Origin: Sphingomonas mucosissima
GTDB lineage: Bacteria > Pseudomonadota > Alphaproteobacteria > Sphingomonadales > Sphingomonadaceae
NCBI RefSeq assembly: GCF_002197665.1
Contig: NZ_NBBJ01000003.1
Span: forward strand, 186,001 to 250,000
Direction: 5' to 3'
DNA length: 64,000 bases
Below the pieces are notes generated by a model that did not search any database, had not been told where the DNA came from, and worked only from the letters and a program-made list of their open reading frames with translations. A program made the translations under genes and the position numbers. Of the stretch, positions 26,295 through 35,107 are shown one piece after another. Positions within the stretch are counted from its first letter, which is position 1; every line of letters starts with the position of its first letter.

Positions 26295-27213
26295 GTGGCT
26301 GTTTGAAGCGGGCATCGGTGAGCAGCGCGCTGCCCTGATCGATGACGACGGCCACATCATCCGCGCCCGAATCGCAGTGGACGGCGGCGGCCCGCAGCCC
26401 GGCCTCATCGCCTCTGCCCGCCTGATCGAGCGCGACCTCGCCCGGCTCGACACCGGCGAGGATATCACCCTCGTTCGCCCACCCGCCGGCATTACGCTCG
26501 GCGCTGCCATCCGGGTGGAGATCACCCGCGCCGCAATCCCCGAGCCGGGCCGGCCCAAGCCGCCGCGCGGCCGCATCACCGATGCCCCGGCCCGCCCGGC
26601 CCACACGCTGCGCGAAAGCCTCATTGACGCACCTGTGCGTGAACTGCGCACCCACGAGCCCGACGCGCTCGAGGCAGCCGGCTGGTCCGAGGTGCTGGAG
26701 GAGGCTTTGACGGGCGACATCGCCTTCCCCGGCGGCATGCTGCGCTTTTGGCCGACCCCGGCGATGGCGCTCTTTGACGTCGACGGCGATCCGCCGCTCG
26801 ACGCGCTCGCCGTGCGCGCCGCGACCGCAGTTGCGGCCGCGATCGAGCGCCACAACATCGGCGGCTCGATCGGCATCGACTTTCCCACGCTCGCCGGGCG
26901 CGATGCGCGGCAAGCGGTCGCCGCCGCGCTCGACTCGCGGCTCCCGCAACCGTTCGAACGCACTGCCGTGAACGGCTTCGGCTTTATGCAAATCGTGCGG
27001 GCCAGGGCCTATCCGTCCACGGCCGAACTTCTCCGGTCCGACCCCGTTGGCGCCGCAGCGCGGGCCGCCTTGCGCCAGATCGAGCGCACGCCTGCCTCCG
27101 CCCCCAACTGCTTCCGCGTGCCCCCGAAGGTCCGCGCACGCATCCTGGCGCATCCCGATTGGATGGCAGCAATCGTGCAACGCACGGGCCGCACGCCCAT
27201 ATTCGACGCATGA
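26287..27213 (+). CDS. Short RNase E/G-like protein lacking part of the catalytic set
   Basis: A 308-residue relative of the RNase E/G catalytic core. It has a degenerate S1-like N-terminal region and the DNase-I-like subdomain (MALFDVDGD ... IERHNIGGSIGIDFPTL ... FERTAVNGFGFMQIVR). Compared with E. coli RNase E, the first metal-binding Asp region is kept (DVD instead of DIN), but the second catalytic Asp (VIDFIDM in RNase E) appears as Thr (GIDFPTL). The zinc-link Cys motif and large C-terminal region are absent. It may be a non-catalytic RNA-binding paralogue; I recall similar short proteins in other sphingomonads. TTG start overlapping the maf stop; yacG follows with an ATGA overlap. Confidence 0.78.
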   Translation: MAEWLFEAGIGEQRAALIDDDGHIIRARIAVDGGGPQPGLIASARLIERDLARLDTGEDITLVRPPAGITLGAAIRVEITRAAIPEPGRPKPPRGRITDAPARPAHTLRESLIDAPVRELRTHEPDALEAAGWSEVLEEALTGDIAFPGGMLRFWPTPAMALFDVDGDPPLDALAVRAATAVAAAIERHNIGGSIGIDFPTLAGRDARQAVAAALDSRLPQPFERTAVNGFGFMQIVRARAYPSTAELLRSDPVGAAARAALRQIERTPASAPNCFRVPPKVRARILAHPDWMAAIVQRTGRTPIFDA

Positions 27214-27380
27214 ACGACACCTGCCCGCTGTGCGCTCAGCCGAGCGACCCCATCAACGCCCCCTTCTGCTCACGCCGGTGCAAGGACCGCGATCTCTTGC
27301 AATGGCTAGGCGAAGGATATCGCCTCCCAGGCGCACAGATCGATCCAGATGGGCTGGACAGCGGCCACACACCCGATTAG
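27210..27380 (+). CDS. yacG: DNA gyrase inhibitor YacG
   Basis: A 56-residue zinc-ribbon protein with CPLC near the N terminus and CSRRC about 20 residues on (four cysteines binding zinc), then the family phrase DLLQWLGEGYRLPG. In E. coli YacG binds GyrB and inhibits gyrase. The ATG overlaps the stop of the RNase E/G-like gene (ATGA), so translation is coupled. Last protein gene before tRNA-Phe. Confidence 0.9.
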   Translation: MNDTCPLCAQPSDPINAPFCSRRCKDRDLLQWLGEGYRLPGAQIDPDGLDSGHTPD

Positions 27381-27410
27381 GGGGACCGCTCTCCGGCGTT
27401 CCGTCGGCGT

Positions 27411-27486
27411 GCCCAGGTAGCTCAGTTGGTAGAGCATGCGACTGAAAATCGCAGTGTCGGCGGTTCGATCCCGTCCCTGGGCACCA
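27411..27486 (+). tRNA. tRNA-Phe (GAA)
   Basis: 76 bases folding as a standard cloverleaf: acceptor GCCCAGG/CCTGGGC, D arm GCTC...GAGC, anticodon loop CTGAAAATC with anticodon GAA, T arm with GGTTCGATCC, and encoded CCA end. Lies 30 bases after yacG. Confidence 0.97.
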
Positions 27487-27664
27487 CATTCTCCCTGCTG
27501 AATGCCGCGATCAATTGGTAGCCATTCCGCCGTCGGCGCGTCGATCCACGTCGGTTCCCATGCCGCTGCACAGGTCACCACCGAACCGACGTGGCCACTC
27601 CGGAGCAGCCAGTTAAACTTATGCTCTCCCAGCGCGTTCTTGGGGCAGGTGCAGGAGTGAGCGA

Positions 27665-27805
27665 ATGAAACCGTCCCATATACCCGGAAACGAGCCCGAT
27701 CCTGGCGACATGTCCGTCGAACCGGGCATGCCCGTGCTCACTGGCGACACAGAGGAGCACAGCTTGCTCGAAGACGAGGCCGATACGCCCGGCGATTTCG
27801 CCTGA
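27665..27805 (+). CDS. Tiny acidic hypothetical protein
   Basis: A 46-codon ORF (MKPSHIPGNEPDPGDMSVEP at the start, ending DEADTPGDFA) preceded by AGGAGTGAGCG, a strong ribosome site. Highly acidic, no hydrophobic segment, probably disordered. It is followed after 17 bases by a second tiny acidic ORF with its own ribosome site, which favours both being real. Function unknown. Confidence 0.5.
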   Translation: MKPSHIPGNEPDPGDMSVEPGMPVLTGDTEEHSLLEDEADTPGDFA

Positions 27806-27822
27806 ACTGCAGGAGAGCAAAG

Positions 27823-27933
27823 ATGACCGATCCTGACCAGAACGAGCCGAGCGAAGCCGAGAAAGCTGACGAGATGGAAAAGGCACAGGAGGACGCCGCC
27901 GAGGAACGTGAAAACAACGGCGGCTATCAGTAA
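27823..27933 (+). CDS. Tiny charged hypothetical protein
   Basis: A 36-codon ORF (MTDPDQNEPSEAEKADEMEK then AQEDAAEERENNGGYQ) with AGGAGAGCAAAG before the ATG. Almost entirely Glu, Asp, Lys and Ala, so likely a single charged helix. I have the impression that very short proteins ending in GGYQ recur in sphingomonads, but I cannot check. Probably co-transcribed with the preceding tiny ORF. Confidence 0.55.
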   Translation: MTDPDQNEPSEAEKADEMEKAQEDAAEERENNGGYQ

Positions 27934-28906
27934 TCTCGGGTAAGAGGCGAGCCGCCGAACGCACCCTAAACAGGGCTCTTACCGACGGTTCGCCTAATCC
28001 ACCGCGCGCAGAGACAAGGCTTCGTGCTGTGGCGGTGTGGGGGGTGGCAGTTGATCCAGGAATGCCGCGGTTCCGCGATTGCCGCTTCCTGGGGAGCCAC
28101 AGGCACTCACTGTTTACCCGCACCGGCACGCAAGGCGCGCGGCTCCACTTGCAAGTCAACGTCAATTACGAGAGGCGCAGCTTGAGTGGGGCTGACACGA
28201 GGCTAGGTGCAGACGCTCTGCGGAAGGATGCGTTCCGCCCAATCTCGCGCAATAGGCGTGTACCGGTGCGCTGATCTATCGCCGCGCTGACACAACAGTG
28301 ACCGCAGGAGACCGGCAGTATTGCAGGTACGATCGCGTACGTCCGCCGGCCGCCTCTTTCATCTGCAGGCTAATCCGCTCGAAGCGATCGCGTTCCTCCC
28401 GTGCGACGATATGAGCGAAGTGACCTCCCTCGAAGTAGGTTTGTTCCGAATAGCTCGCGATGATCAACCCCCTTTTGTGTCGCTCCGGGAACCCGCTCAG
28501 ACAGAATCTGTTCCCCCGCGTTGTCGGCAAACCGTTGAAAACGAGAACTCTTGTAGGCAGAGTAGCATCCTGCTGCTTCGGGTCGACGCTATCCGACATC
28601 AATCGCGGGTTGTCGTCACCGGCGCCGTACTCACCCTTGCCGAACCATGGTTTCCTGTCACCGATGCCTCTCGCGCGCTCGGACTGACCGCCTTAGGCCT
28701 GCGATGGTGAGGCGTATCCCAACTAGCCACGCCGTTCCCGACACGTCGCGTTAGCGCTGGGACGGCCGCTATTCACAACACCCCGCTGCACCGAACGATT
28801 TGAGCAACAAATAGTGGGCTGCGACAGCATCAGAAACAATCGATGGCGGATCGGTCGCGAGTGCCGGTCATTATTTCAAGATATCAAGGCGGCGACCCCG
28901 CGAAAT
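27934..28906. other. Gene-poor stretch, no supported gene
   Basis: About 970 bases of reduced and uneven GC content. Open frames exist (28321-28710 on plus, 28276-28602 on minus, the second slightly more protein-like) but none has a ribosome site, a recognisable domain or the third-position GC bias of nearby genes. It separates the infA-yacG-tRNA block from the polyketide operon and could be decayed DNA. Confidence 0.5.
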
Positions 28907-29995
28907 TCAGACCCGGGTGGCGCGCGCCAGCAGCGGCAACAGCGCGGGGGAAAGATGTGCCAGGCGGACGGCTAGGGCAGCCAGCCAGGGTCGTTCGCCG
29001 GCACGCCAGGCAGCGGCAGCGATCCCGATCGGGCGCTGCAACCGTGCGGCAAATTGCCGCTGGAACGACGGCGCAGCCTGAGGCCCGCCAACGTGATACG
29101 CATCGGCCGCGGCAAGGGCGCTCGCTACGGCAATCGCCATCCCTTCGCCTGCCAGCGACGGGATGACACCTGCCTGATCACCAAGCCGGAAGACACCGGC
29201 CGTGCTCGACATGGCGCGCCAGCCGTAGGGCACGTTCGCCACCGCATCGATCGGGGCGCCGGACACGCGCAGCGCAAGCCGATCGCCGAGCGCCGGCAGT
29301 TCCCCCGCCAGCGCGGTGAGCAGCCGTTCCGGTGTCCCGGCCTCCTGCAGGCGCGACCGGCGCACGGCCATGCAGAGGTTGCCGCTGCCGTCCTCCTGCC
29401 GCACCAGCCCGGCATAACCGGCGCGTGTCAGATGCAGCTCGATCGCATCCCCGACCAAACGGTCCAGCACCCTGCCGGGCGCAAGACGGACCCGCAGCCC
29501 AAGCGTCGGATCGTCGCCGCGGGCCCCGGTCGGGCGTGCCAGACCGCGTGTGTCGTGCTTGCCGCTCGCCAGGAACAGTGCCTCGGCCGCGATGCATGCG
29601 CCATCGTCAAGCCGGGCCACGCCATTCGCGACTGCGCGCACGCCAATGCCGCGCTCGATCACCGCGCCGGCGTTGCCAGCGGCGGCCAGCAATATGGTAT
29701 CGAGCCGACGCCGGGACACCCCGCGGGCAGGCGACGGCAGCGGCGCTTCCGCCACACCGTCACGGGTCACCAGCCGGACGCGTGTCACAGCCGCCGCGTT
29801 GAGGGTCTCGCCAGGAATACCGAGCCGTTCCAGCATCGCCAGCATATGCCAGCTCAGAAAGCCGCCACATAGCGCGTCGGGCGTTTCGCGCGATCGCTCG
29901 ATCAGCAGGTGCGGCATGCCCATGCGCGCGAGGCGGATCGCAAGCGTAGCCCCCGCCGGGCCGCCGCCCACGATCAGCGCCGGCGTTCGACGCAT
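28907..29995 (-). CDS. FAD-dependent oxidoreductase of the polyketide operon
   Basis: A 362-residue flavoprotein of the geranylgeranyl-reductase / PHBH-like group. N-terminal FAD loop ALIVGGGPAGATLAIRLA, then CGGFLSWHMLAMLERLG, and the second FAD motif FRLGDQAGVIPSLAGEGMAIAV around residues 285-305. It probably hydroxylates or reduces the aromatic product of the upstream type III polyketide synthase. ATG at 29995 overlaps the methyltransferase gene by 22 bases. The open frame continues upstream beyond this ATG, but only as an out-of-frame reading of the methyltransferase. Confidence 0.85.
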   Translation of the reverse strand: MRRTPALIVGGGPAGATLAIRLARMGMPHLLIERSRETPDALCGGFLSWHMLAMLERLGIPGETLNAAAVTRVRLVTRDGVAEAPLPSPARGVSRRRLDTILLAAAGNAGAVIERGIGVRAVANGVARLDDGACIAAEALFLASGKHDTRGLARPTGARGDDPTLGLRVRLAPGRVLDRLVGDAIELHLTRAGYAGLVRQEDGSGNLCMAVRRSRLQEAGTPERLLTALAGELPALGDRLALRVSGAPIDAVANVPYGWRAMSSTAGVFRLGDQAGVIPSLAGEGMAIAVASALAAADAYHVGGPQAAPSFQRQFAARLQRPIGIAAAAWRAGERPWLAALAVRLAHLSPALLPLLARATRV

Positions 29996-30663
29996 AACCG
30001 AAACGGAAAGACGCGCGATACGCGTGCATCGACGATCCCGGCCTGCGCTAGCAGTTCCCCCCACTCTGCCGGGCGAAACGAGCGGGCAATCGATACCGTC
30101 CCGTCGTGTCGAACAATGTGATGCCACCGCGCGATCCATGCCAGCAGCGGGAAGCCGCGATGGGCCATCGCGTGACGCATCAAGTCGTTGACGAACCAAC
30201 CCGCCGCAGCATTCGCCTCCATGAAACGGAGAAATGCGATCAGTTCGTTCTGCGTCATGTGATGCGCGACGAGGCTGGAGATGATCACATCCCACTTCTG
30301 ATCGGCCAACTCTGCATAATCGCCCGTGATCCAGCGGATCGACGATCCTGCCGGCGTGTGTTCGCGCGCCGCCGCCTCGCTGCGCGGATTGAGATCCACC
30401 CCGACCAGCTCGACGCGAACGCCGCGCCGCGCCGACCAGCGTTCGATCCGGCGCAGCATGTCGCCATCGCCGAATCCGACGTCGAGGATGCGCAGCCGGG
30501 ATCGCCCGCGGGCCAACCGGCCCAAGAACGCGAGCGTCGGCCGCGCCGCGAGCGTCACCGTATTCACGCGCGCCAGGTCCGCGACAACCGCGGCATAGAC
30601 TGCCGGGTCGAGATCGTCGGCGTCCATCAGTTCGCTGGCGTCGCGTCGGGTAGCGAGACTCAC
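29974..30663 (-). CDS. Class I SAM-dependent methyltransferase
   Basis: A 229-residue methyltransferase with SAM-binding motif I ILDVGFGDGDMLRRIE (about residues 75-90), an acidic end of strand 2 (LVGVDLNPRSE), and the motif IV/post region DVIISSLVAHHM. Likely methylates the phenolic or quinone product of the type III polyketide synthase. GTG start overlaps the synthase stop codon in a GTGA arrangement, so translation is coupled. Middle gene of the three-gene operon. Confidence 0.87.
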   Translation of the reverse strand: MSLATRRDASELMDADDLDPAVYAAVVADLARVNTVTLAARPTLAFLGRLARGRSRLRILDVGFGDGDMLRRIERWSARRGVRVELVGVDLNPRSEAAAREHTPAGSSIRWITGDYAELADQKWDVIISSLVAHHMTQNELIAFLRFMEANAAAGWFVNDLMRHAMAHRGFPLLAWIARWHHIVRHDGTVSIARSFRPAEWGELLAQAGIVDARVSRVFPFRLCVERRR

Positions 30664-31718
30664 GCGGCGCTCGCGAAGCGAAAGCCCTCGGCAGCCAGGC
30701 CGGGACCGAAGGCAAGTGCGACGCCCTGGTCGATGCGCGGACCGTCAAGCAGGCGCGCCAGCACGAACATCAGCGTGGACGACGACATGTTGCCATTGTC
30801 GGACAGCACGGCTCGCGAAGCGGACAAGGAGTCGTCGGGCAGATCGAGCGACCGTTCCACGGCCTCAAGGATTGAGCGCCCCCCGGCATGGACGGCCCAT
30901 CCGTCCACTGCAGCGGGTGACATCCCGCCCGTTGCCGCTAGAGCGAAGGCAGGATCGGCGAGCGCGGCCGCGATCCGGCCTGGTACTTCACCCGAGAGAT
31001 GCATCGCGAACCCATGATCGGTAACAGTCCAGCGGATCAACTCGGCGCTTTCGGGCAGCGTCGTCGCAAAGGGCTGTCCCAGATCGAACCCGCCTGACGC
31101 GCCCGTGACAAGCGCGGCGGCTGCGCCATCGCCGAACTGCAGCATGGCGAGCAGCGCCTCCAGATCGCCCGTCGCTTGCAGGTGCAGCGTCGAGAGTTCT
31201 ACCGTGATAACAAGCACGCGGGCGGCAGGCTCGGAGCGCACGATATGCCGTGCGGTTCGCAGCGCGGCAACGGCGGCATAGCATCCCATGAAGCCGATCA
31301 GGACCCGTTCGGTCGACGGCAGTAGATCGAGCCGGGCGGCGATGATCTGATCGATGCCCGGCGCGACGAAGCCGGTGCAGCTCGCCACCACCAGATGCGT
31401 GATGCCGTTAAGCGGCACCTTGCCGGCGAGATCGTCGACGGCGCGGATCGCGAGCGCCGGGGCGGCCTGTGCGTAAATGTCCATGCGCGCCGCGGTGCCC
31501 GGCCACCGATCCGCGGCGTAGAAGCCGTCGGGGCCCGTGGGATCAGACGTTTGCGGCAGCACGGACCAGCGGTGAGCGATGCCTGCGCGCCCCGCCATGC
31601 GATCAAACAATGCCGCCTCGCGCGCGCCCGTCAGCTGCTGACGCGCCCAGCCGATGAAGGCCTGATGGACGTCGTGGTGAGGAACTGCGGTCCCGATCGC
31701 GTGGAGAAAAGCAGACAA
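30660..31718 (-). CDS. Type III polyketide synthase (chalcone/alkylresorcinol synthase family)
   Basis: Homodimeric ketosynthase that extends an acyl-CoA starter with malonyl-CoA and cyclises it. 352 residues. The full catalytic triad is visible: Cys in VVASCTGFVAPGID (about residue 124), His in DGWAVHAGGRSILEAVE (about 265), Asn in SDNGNMSSSTLMF (about 300). The GFMGCYAAVAALRTA segment is typical. TTG start at 31718 is supported by GAGGG just upstream. It leads the operon synthase-methyltransferase-flavoprotein. Starter length and ring type cannot be predicted from sequence alone. Confidence 0.92.
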   Translation of the reverse strand: MSAFLHAIGTAVPHHDVHQAFIGWARQQLTGAREAALFDRMAGRAGIAHRWSVLPQTSDPTGPDGFYAADRWPGTAARMDIYAQAAPALAIRAVDDLAGKVPLNGITHLVVASCTGFVAPGIDQIIAARLDLLPSTERVLIGFMGCYAAVAALRTARHIVRSEPAARVLVITVELSTLHLQATGDLEALLAMLQFGDGAAAALVTGASGGFDLGQPFATTLPESAELIRWTVTDHGFAMHLSGEVPGRIAAALADPAFALAATGGMSPAAVDGWAVHAGGRSILEAVERSLDLPDDSLSASRAVLSDNGNMSSSTLMFVLARLLDGPRIDQGVALAFGPGLAAEGFRFASAA

Positions 31719-31906
31719 GCGCCCTCACAAGCCAAGTAATCACCCGAGAACGCGCCTGCCGTATTCATGGGGCCGCCCCGGTCACTCGTAGCCCAAATAA
31801 ATACACCCGTTTTCGTCCCGCGCCCACAGGCGGGCGTTGCTCGCTTGCTGACAAAGCGTGCTGTGCTCGTTTACCTTGTTCTGAACGGGGCAGGGAGGGC
31901 GGCCGG

Positions 31907-33694
31907 GTGAAGCATCGTCGTGAGATCGACGGGCTGCGAACGGTCGCGGTCCTGCCGGTGCTCCTGAGCCATGCAGGCGTGTCGCTCTTCGCCGGCGGGT
32001 TCGTCGGTGTGGACGTGTTCTTTGTAATCAGTGGCTACCTGATCACCGGGATCATTCTGTCGGAAATGGACGAGCAGCGCTTCTCCATTATGCGCTTCTA
32101 CGAACGGCGCACGCGCCGGCTGCTGCCTGCGCTGTTCGTCATGATGGCTGCCTGCCTGATCGCCGGCTGGTTCCTGATGAGTGCCGACGCCTATCAGAAC
32201 CTCGGGCAAAGCGTTGTCGCCACCACCGTGTTCTCGAACAACATCCTGTTGACGATGACCAGCGGCTATTGGGACATGGAGTCGCAGTTCAAGCCGCTGC
32301 TGCACACCTGGAGCCTCGGCGTCGAGGAGCAATATTACATCGCGGTGCCGCTCATCCTGGTGCTGGTGCATCGCTACCTCCGCCGGCACGTGCCGCTCGC
32401 CCTGGCGACAATCGGGGTGATCAGCTTTGCGCTTTGCCTGTGGAGCATGCGCGCGCATCCGGTCGGCAACTTCTATCTCCTGCACACCCGCGCCTGGGAA
32501 CTGGCGGCTGGCGGCTGGGCCGCGACCGTCCGGTCACCGGACGATCATCGCGGGTCTGACGCGCTCTCGATCCTCGGGCTGCTCATGATTGCGGCCACGG
32601 TGCTTGCCCTCCCGGAAGGATCGCCCTCGCCTTCCCCGGCGATTGCGCTCCCCGTCGCAGGCACGGCCCTGATCCTCCTGTACTGCCGTGCGGGCCTTGC
32701 CCACCGGGTGCTTGGTTCGCGGCTCATGGTCGGCATCGGCATGATCAGCTACAGCGCGTACCTCTGGCATCAGCCGTTATTCGCCTTCTTGCGGGTGGCG
32801 AGCAGCAGCAGCCCGCCGGTGTGGCAGTTCGTCGCCCTGATACCGGTGGCACTGTGCTTGGCCTGGGCCAGCTGGCGTTTCGTGGAGCGCCCTTTCCGCA
32901 GCCGATCGATGCGCTTTCGCACCGTGGCTGCCGTTCTGGCGCCGGCCGCATTGGCGTTGCTGCTGATCGGAGCGCTCCTGCACCTGCGCGGCGGGTTGCC
33001 ACAAAGGTTCGATGTCGCGCCCGGCGCCGACCCACCGGCCAGCTTCAAGGCGTACAATATGCGCGTGTTCGAGCTGAAGCAGGATCGCTTCCCGCCTGGA
33101 GCCCGGCAGCGCGCTTTAATCCTTGGCAACAGCACCGCGCGTGATGTCGTGAACATGGCGGGCGAAGCGGGTGCTCTGCCGGGCTATGCGATCGTCTATC
33201 GCGATGACCTAAGTCTATGCGACGGCGATCGCCTCAGTGCCAGCAAGCGCGCGCTGGTCGCGGCGGCGACGCTCGTGGTGCTGGCGTACGATCACCAGCC
33301 ACAGAGGACCTGCAGCGGATGGCAGTTGGCGCAAAGGCTCGACCTACACGGCAAAATTGTTTTCATTGGTCCCAAGGGATTCGGCGTTAACCTGAACCCG
33401 TACGCACGCCTGCCGCTGGCCCAGCGTCGGTGCGCGCGCGTCCCGTTGTCGGCTACCGCACGCGAAGCGAGCCGCCTGTACCGCGCCATCACCCCGCCAC
33501 AGCTCTACGTCGATGTCATCGCCGCCTTGTCTCCCGACGGCCGGCATGTGCCGGTGTTCGACACACAAGGACGGAGCCTCAGCGAGGATCGCGTTCATGT
33601 GACGCGGGCCGGCGCGCGTTTCGTTGGCGAGCGGGTCTTCCGGCACCCTGCCTGGCAGCGGATCGTCCGACGCGTGGCAAACGAGCGGCACTGA
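31907..33694 (+). CDS. OafA/YrhL-type acyltransferase with C-terminal SGNH-like domain
   Basis: Integral membrane O-acyltransferase (acyltransferase 3 family) of 595 residues. It starts with HRREIDGLRTVAVLPVLLSHAG, which contains the conserved Arg-x-x-x-Asp-Gly-x-Arg region and catalytic-type His, followed by FVGVDVFFVISGYLITGII and about ten membrane helices. The soluble C-terminal part (from about residue 370) looks like a periplasmic SGNH hydrolase-like domain: GNST block and a late DRVHVT (Asp-x-x-His) element. It probably transfers acetyl or other acyl groups to a surface polysaccharide or lipid. GTG start after GGGAGGG. Divergent from the polyketide operon. Confidence 0.87.
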   Translation: MKHRREIDGLRTVAVLPVLLSHAGVSLFAGGFVGVDVFFVISGYLITGIILSEMDEQRFSIMRFYERRTRRLLPALFVMMAACLIAGWFLMSADAYQNLGQSVVATTVFSNNILLTMTSGYWDMESQFKPLLHTWSLGVEEQYYIAVPLILVLVHRYLRRHVPLALATIGVISFALCLWSMRAHPVGNFYLLHTRAWELAAGGWAATVRSPDDHRGSDALSILGLLMIAATVLALPEGSPSPSPAIALPVAGTALILLYCRAGLAHRVLGSRLMVGIGMISYSAYLWHQPLFAFLRVASSSSPPVWQFVALIPVALCLAWASWRFVERPFRSRSMRFRTVAAVLAPAALALLLIGALLHLRGGLPQRFDVAPGADPPASFKAYNMRVFELKQDRFPPGARQRALILGNSTARDVVNMAGEAGALPGYAIVYRDDLSLCDGDRLSASKRALVAAATLVVLAYDHQPQRTCSGWQLAQRLDLHGKIVFIGPKGFGVNLNPYARLPLAQRRCARVPLSATAREASRLYRAITPPQLYVDVIAALSPDGRHVPVFDTQGRSLSEDRVHVTRAGARFVGERVFRHPAWQRIVRRVANERH

Positions 33695-33719
33695 GCGGAT
33701 CGCCCGCGCACCGCGTTGA

Positions 33720-34457
33720 TTAAGCAGACCGTTTCGCCTTCGCGCCCGCCAGCGCCGACAGAACGCCGCGAAGCGTCCGTACTTCCTGGCTGCTCCAGCC
33801 CGGCTTGGTCAGCAGCGTGCGCAGCGTGCGAAGCGTTGCCGGGGTGCGATCAGGCGGGAAAAAGAAGTTCGCTTGCTCGAGCATTGCGTTCAACTGCCCG
33901 ATCATGCCTTCCAACTCCTCGTGCGGCGCCGGCGGATCAAGCGCGACCTCGGGCGGAGAGGCAAGCGCTTCCCCCTTGGACCATTCATACGCAACGAGGA
34001 TCACTGCCTGCGCCAGGTTCAGGCTGCCGAACTCGGGGTTGATCGGTACGGTCAGGATCGTTCGCGCCAGGGCCACGTCATCGGTTTCCAACCCGGAACG
34101 CTCCGGGCCGAACAGGATCGCGCTGCGCCCGTGCGCACCGCGCATCTGCACCGCCGCTTCCTCCGGCGTGACCACCGGCTTGGTAACGCCGCGCTTGCGC
34201 ACGGTGGTGGCATAGACATGCGGGCAATCCGCCACGGCCTCCGCCACCGTTTCGAACACGCGTGCATTGGCGAGCACGACGTCCGCGCCCGATGCCGCGG
34301 GGCCGGCGGCGGGGTTCGGCCACCCATCACGGGGAGACACGAGCCGCATCTCAGTCAGCCCAAAGTTGAGCATGGCGCGCGCTGCCTTGCCGATATTCTC
34401 GCCAAGCTGCGGCCGGACGAGGACGATCACGGGCGGGGTGGAAGCATCAGCAGTCAT
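33720..34457 (-). CDS. trmJ: tRNA (cytidine/uridine-2'-O-)-methyltransferase TrmJ
   Basis: SPOUT-class RNA methyltransferase that modifies position 32 of the tRNA anticodon loop. 245 residues. Trefoil-knot motifs are clear: VIVLVRPQLGENIGKAARAM at the N terminus (motif 1), ILFGPERSGLETDDVALA (motif 2), and INPEFGSLNLAQAVILVAYE (motif 3). The C-terminal extension (EELEGMIGQLNAMLEQANFF) is the TrmJ-type dimer helix. Follows nrdR on the same strand after about 58 bases. Confidence 0.92.
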   Translation of the reverse strand: MTADASTPPVIVLVRPQLGENIGKAARAMLNFGLTEMRLVSPRDGWPNPAAGPAASGADVVLANARVFETVAEAVADCPHVYATTVRKRGVTKPVVTPEEAAVQMRGAHGRSAILFGPERSGLETDDVALARTILTVPINPEFGSLNLAQAVILVAYEWSKGEALASPPEVALDPPAPHEELEGMIGQLNAMLEQANFFFPPDRTPATLRTLRTLLTKPGWSSQEVRTLRGVLSALAGAKAKRSA

Positions 34458-34515
34458 GATGTGCGCCTATCCGGCGACCGGGTGGGGAGACAAGCGCCCG
34501 ATCTCCGCCGCGTGC

Positions 34516-34977
34516 TCAGCTGCGTCCGGCTTCCTCGACGGTGCCGGCAAATTCCTCGAAGTCGCGTGCTTCGCTGAAGTCGCGATACACGCTGGCGAAC
34601 CGGATATAGGCCACCGAATCAAGGCCCTTCAGCCCGTCCATCACCATCTCACCGATCCGTTTGGACGTTACCTCGGCCTCGCCGCTCGTCTCCAACTGGC
34701 GCTGGATCCCGCTGACCAGGCGCTCGATCGCCGGCGTGTCGAGCGGTCGCTTGCGCGCGGCGATACCAATGGAGCGGAGCAGCTTGTCGCGATCGAATGC
34801 CTCGCGCCGGTCTTCCGACTTCACGACGGTCAACTCGCGAAGCTGAATGCGCTCAAACGTGGTGAAGCGCGCGGCGCAGCCCTCACACTGGCGGCGGCGG
34901 CGGATCGCCGCGCCATCGTCGGTCGGTCGGCTGTCCTTCACCTGGCTCGCATCGTGGCCGCAGAAGGGACAGCGCAT
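34516..34977 (-). CDS. nrdR: Transcriptional repressor NrdR
   Basis: Nucleotide-sensing repressor of ribonucleotide reductase genes. 153 residues with the N-terminal zinc ribbon (MRCPFCGH ... [13 protein letters not shown], four cysteines) and an ATP-cone ([20 protein letters not shown]). Linkage to glyA is typical of alphaproteobacteria. Member of the rpiB-glyA-small protein-nrdR-trmJ series; the 130 bases before it hold no gene. Confidence 0.95.
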   Translation of the reverse strand: MRCPFCGHDASQVKDSRPTDDGAAIRRRRQCEGCAARFTTFERIQLRELTVVKSEDRREAFDRDKLLRSIGIAARKRPLDTPAIERLVSGIQRQLETSGEAEVTSKRIGEMVMDGLKGLDSVAYIRFASVYRDFSEARDFEEFAGTVEEAGRS

Positions 34978-35107
34978 CGGTCAGTTCAATCCATCAATTC
35001 AGCCGTCGCTCGCCGCGGCCAGCCAATCCATTCTCAAACGTCACGATACAAAGCGCAACGTTTGAACGTGACAATAGCCGCCGCGAGCCTGACGGTTCAC
35101 GCGTCGG

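Noticed and set aside
27575-28165. 196-codon minus-strand ORF over the tiny acidic genes
   Set aside because: Composition is erratic and it lies opposite two short ORFs with strong ribosome sites.
28276-28602. 108-codon minus-strand ORF in the gene-poor stretch
   Set aside because: Somewhat protein-like but no ribosome site, no domain and no clear codon bias; the opposite strand is open too.
29996-30748. N-terminal extension of the flavoprotein frame to 613 residues
   Set aside because: The extra 251 codons are an out-of-frame reading of the methyltransferase gene; the FAD domain begins at the ATG at 29995.
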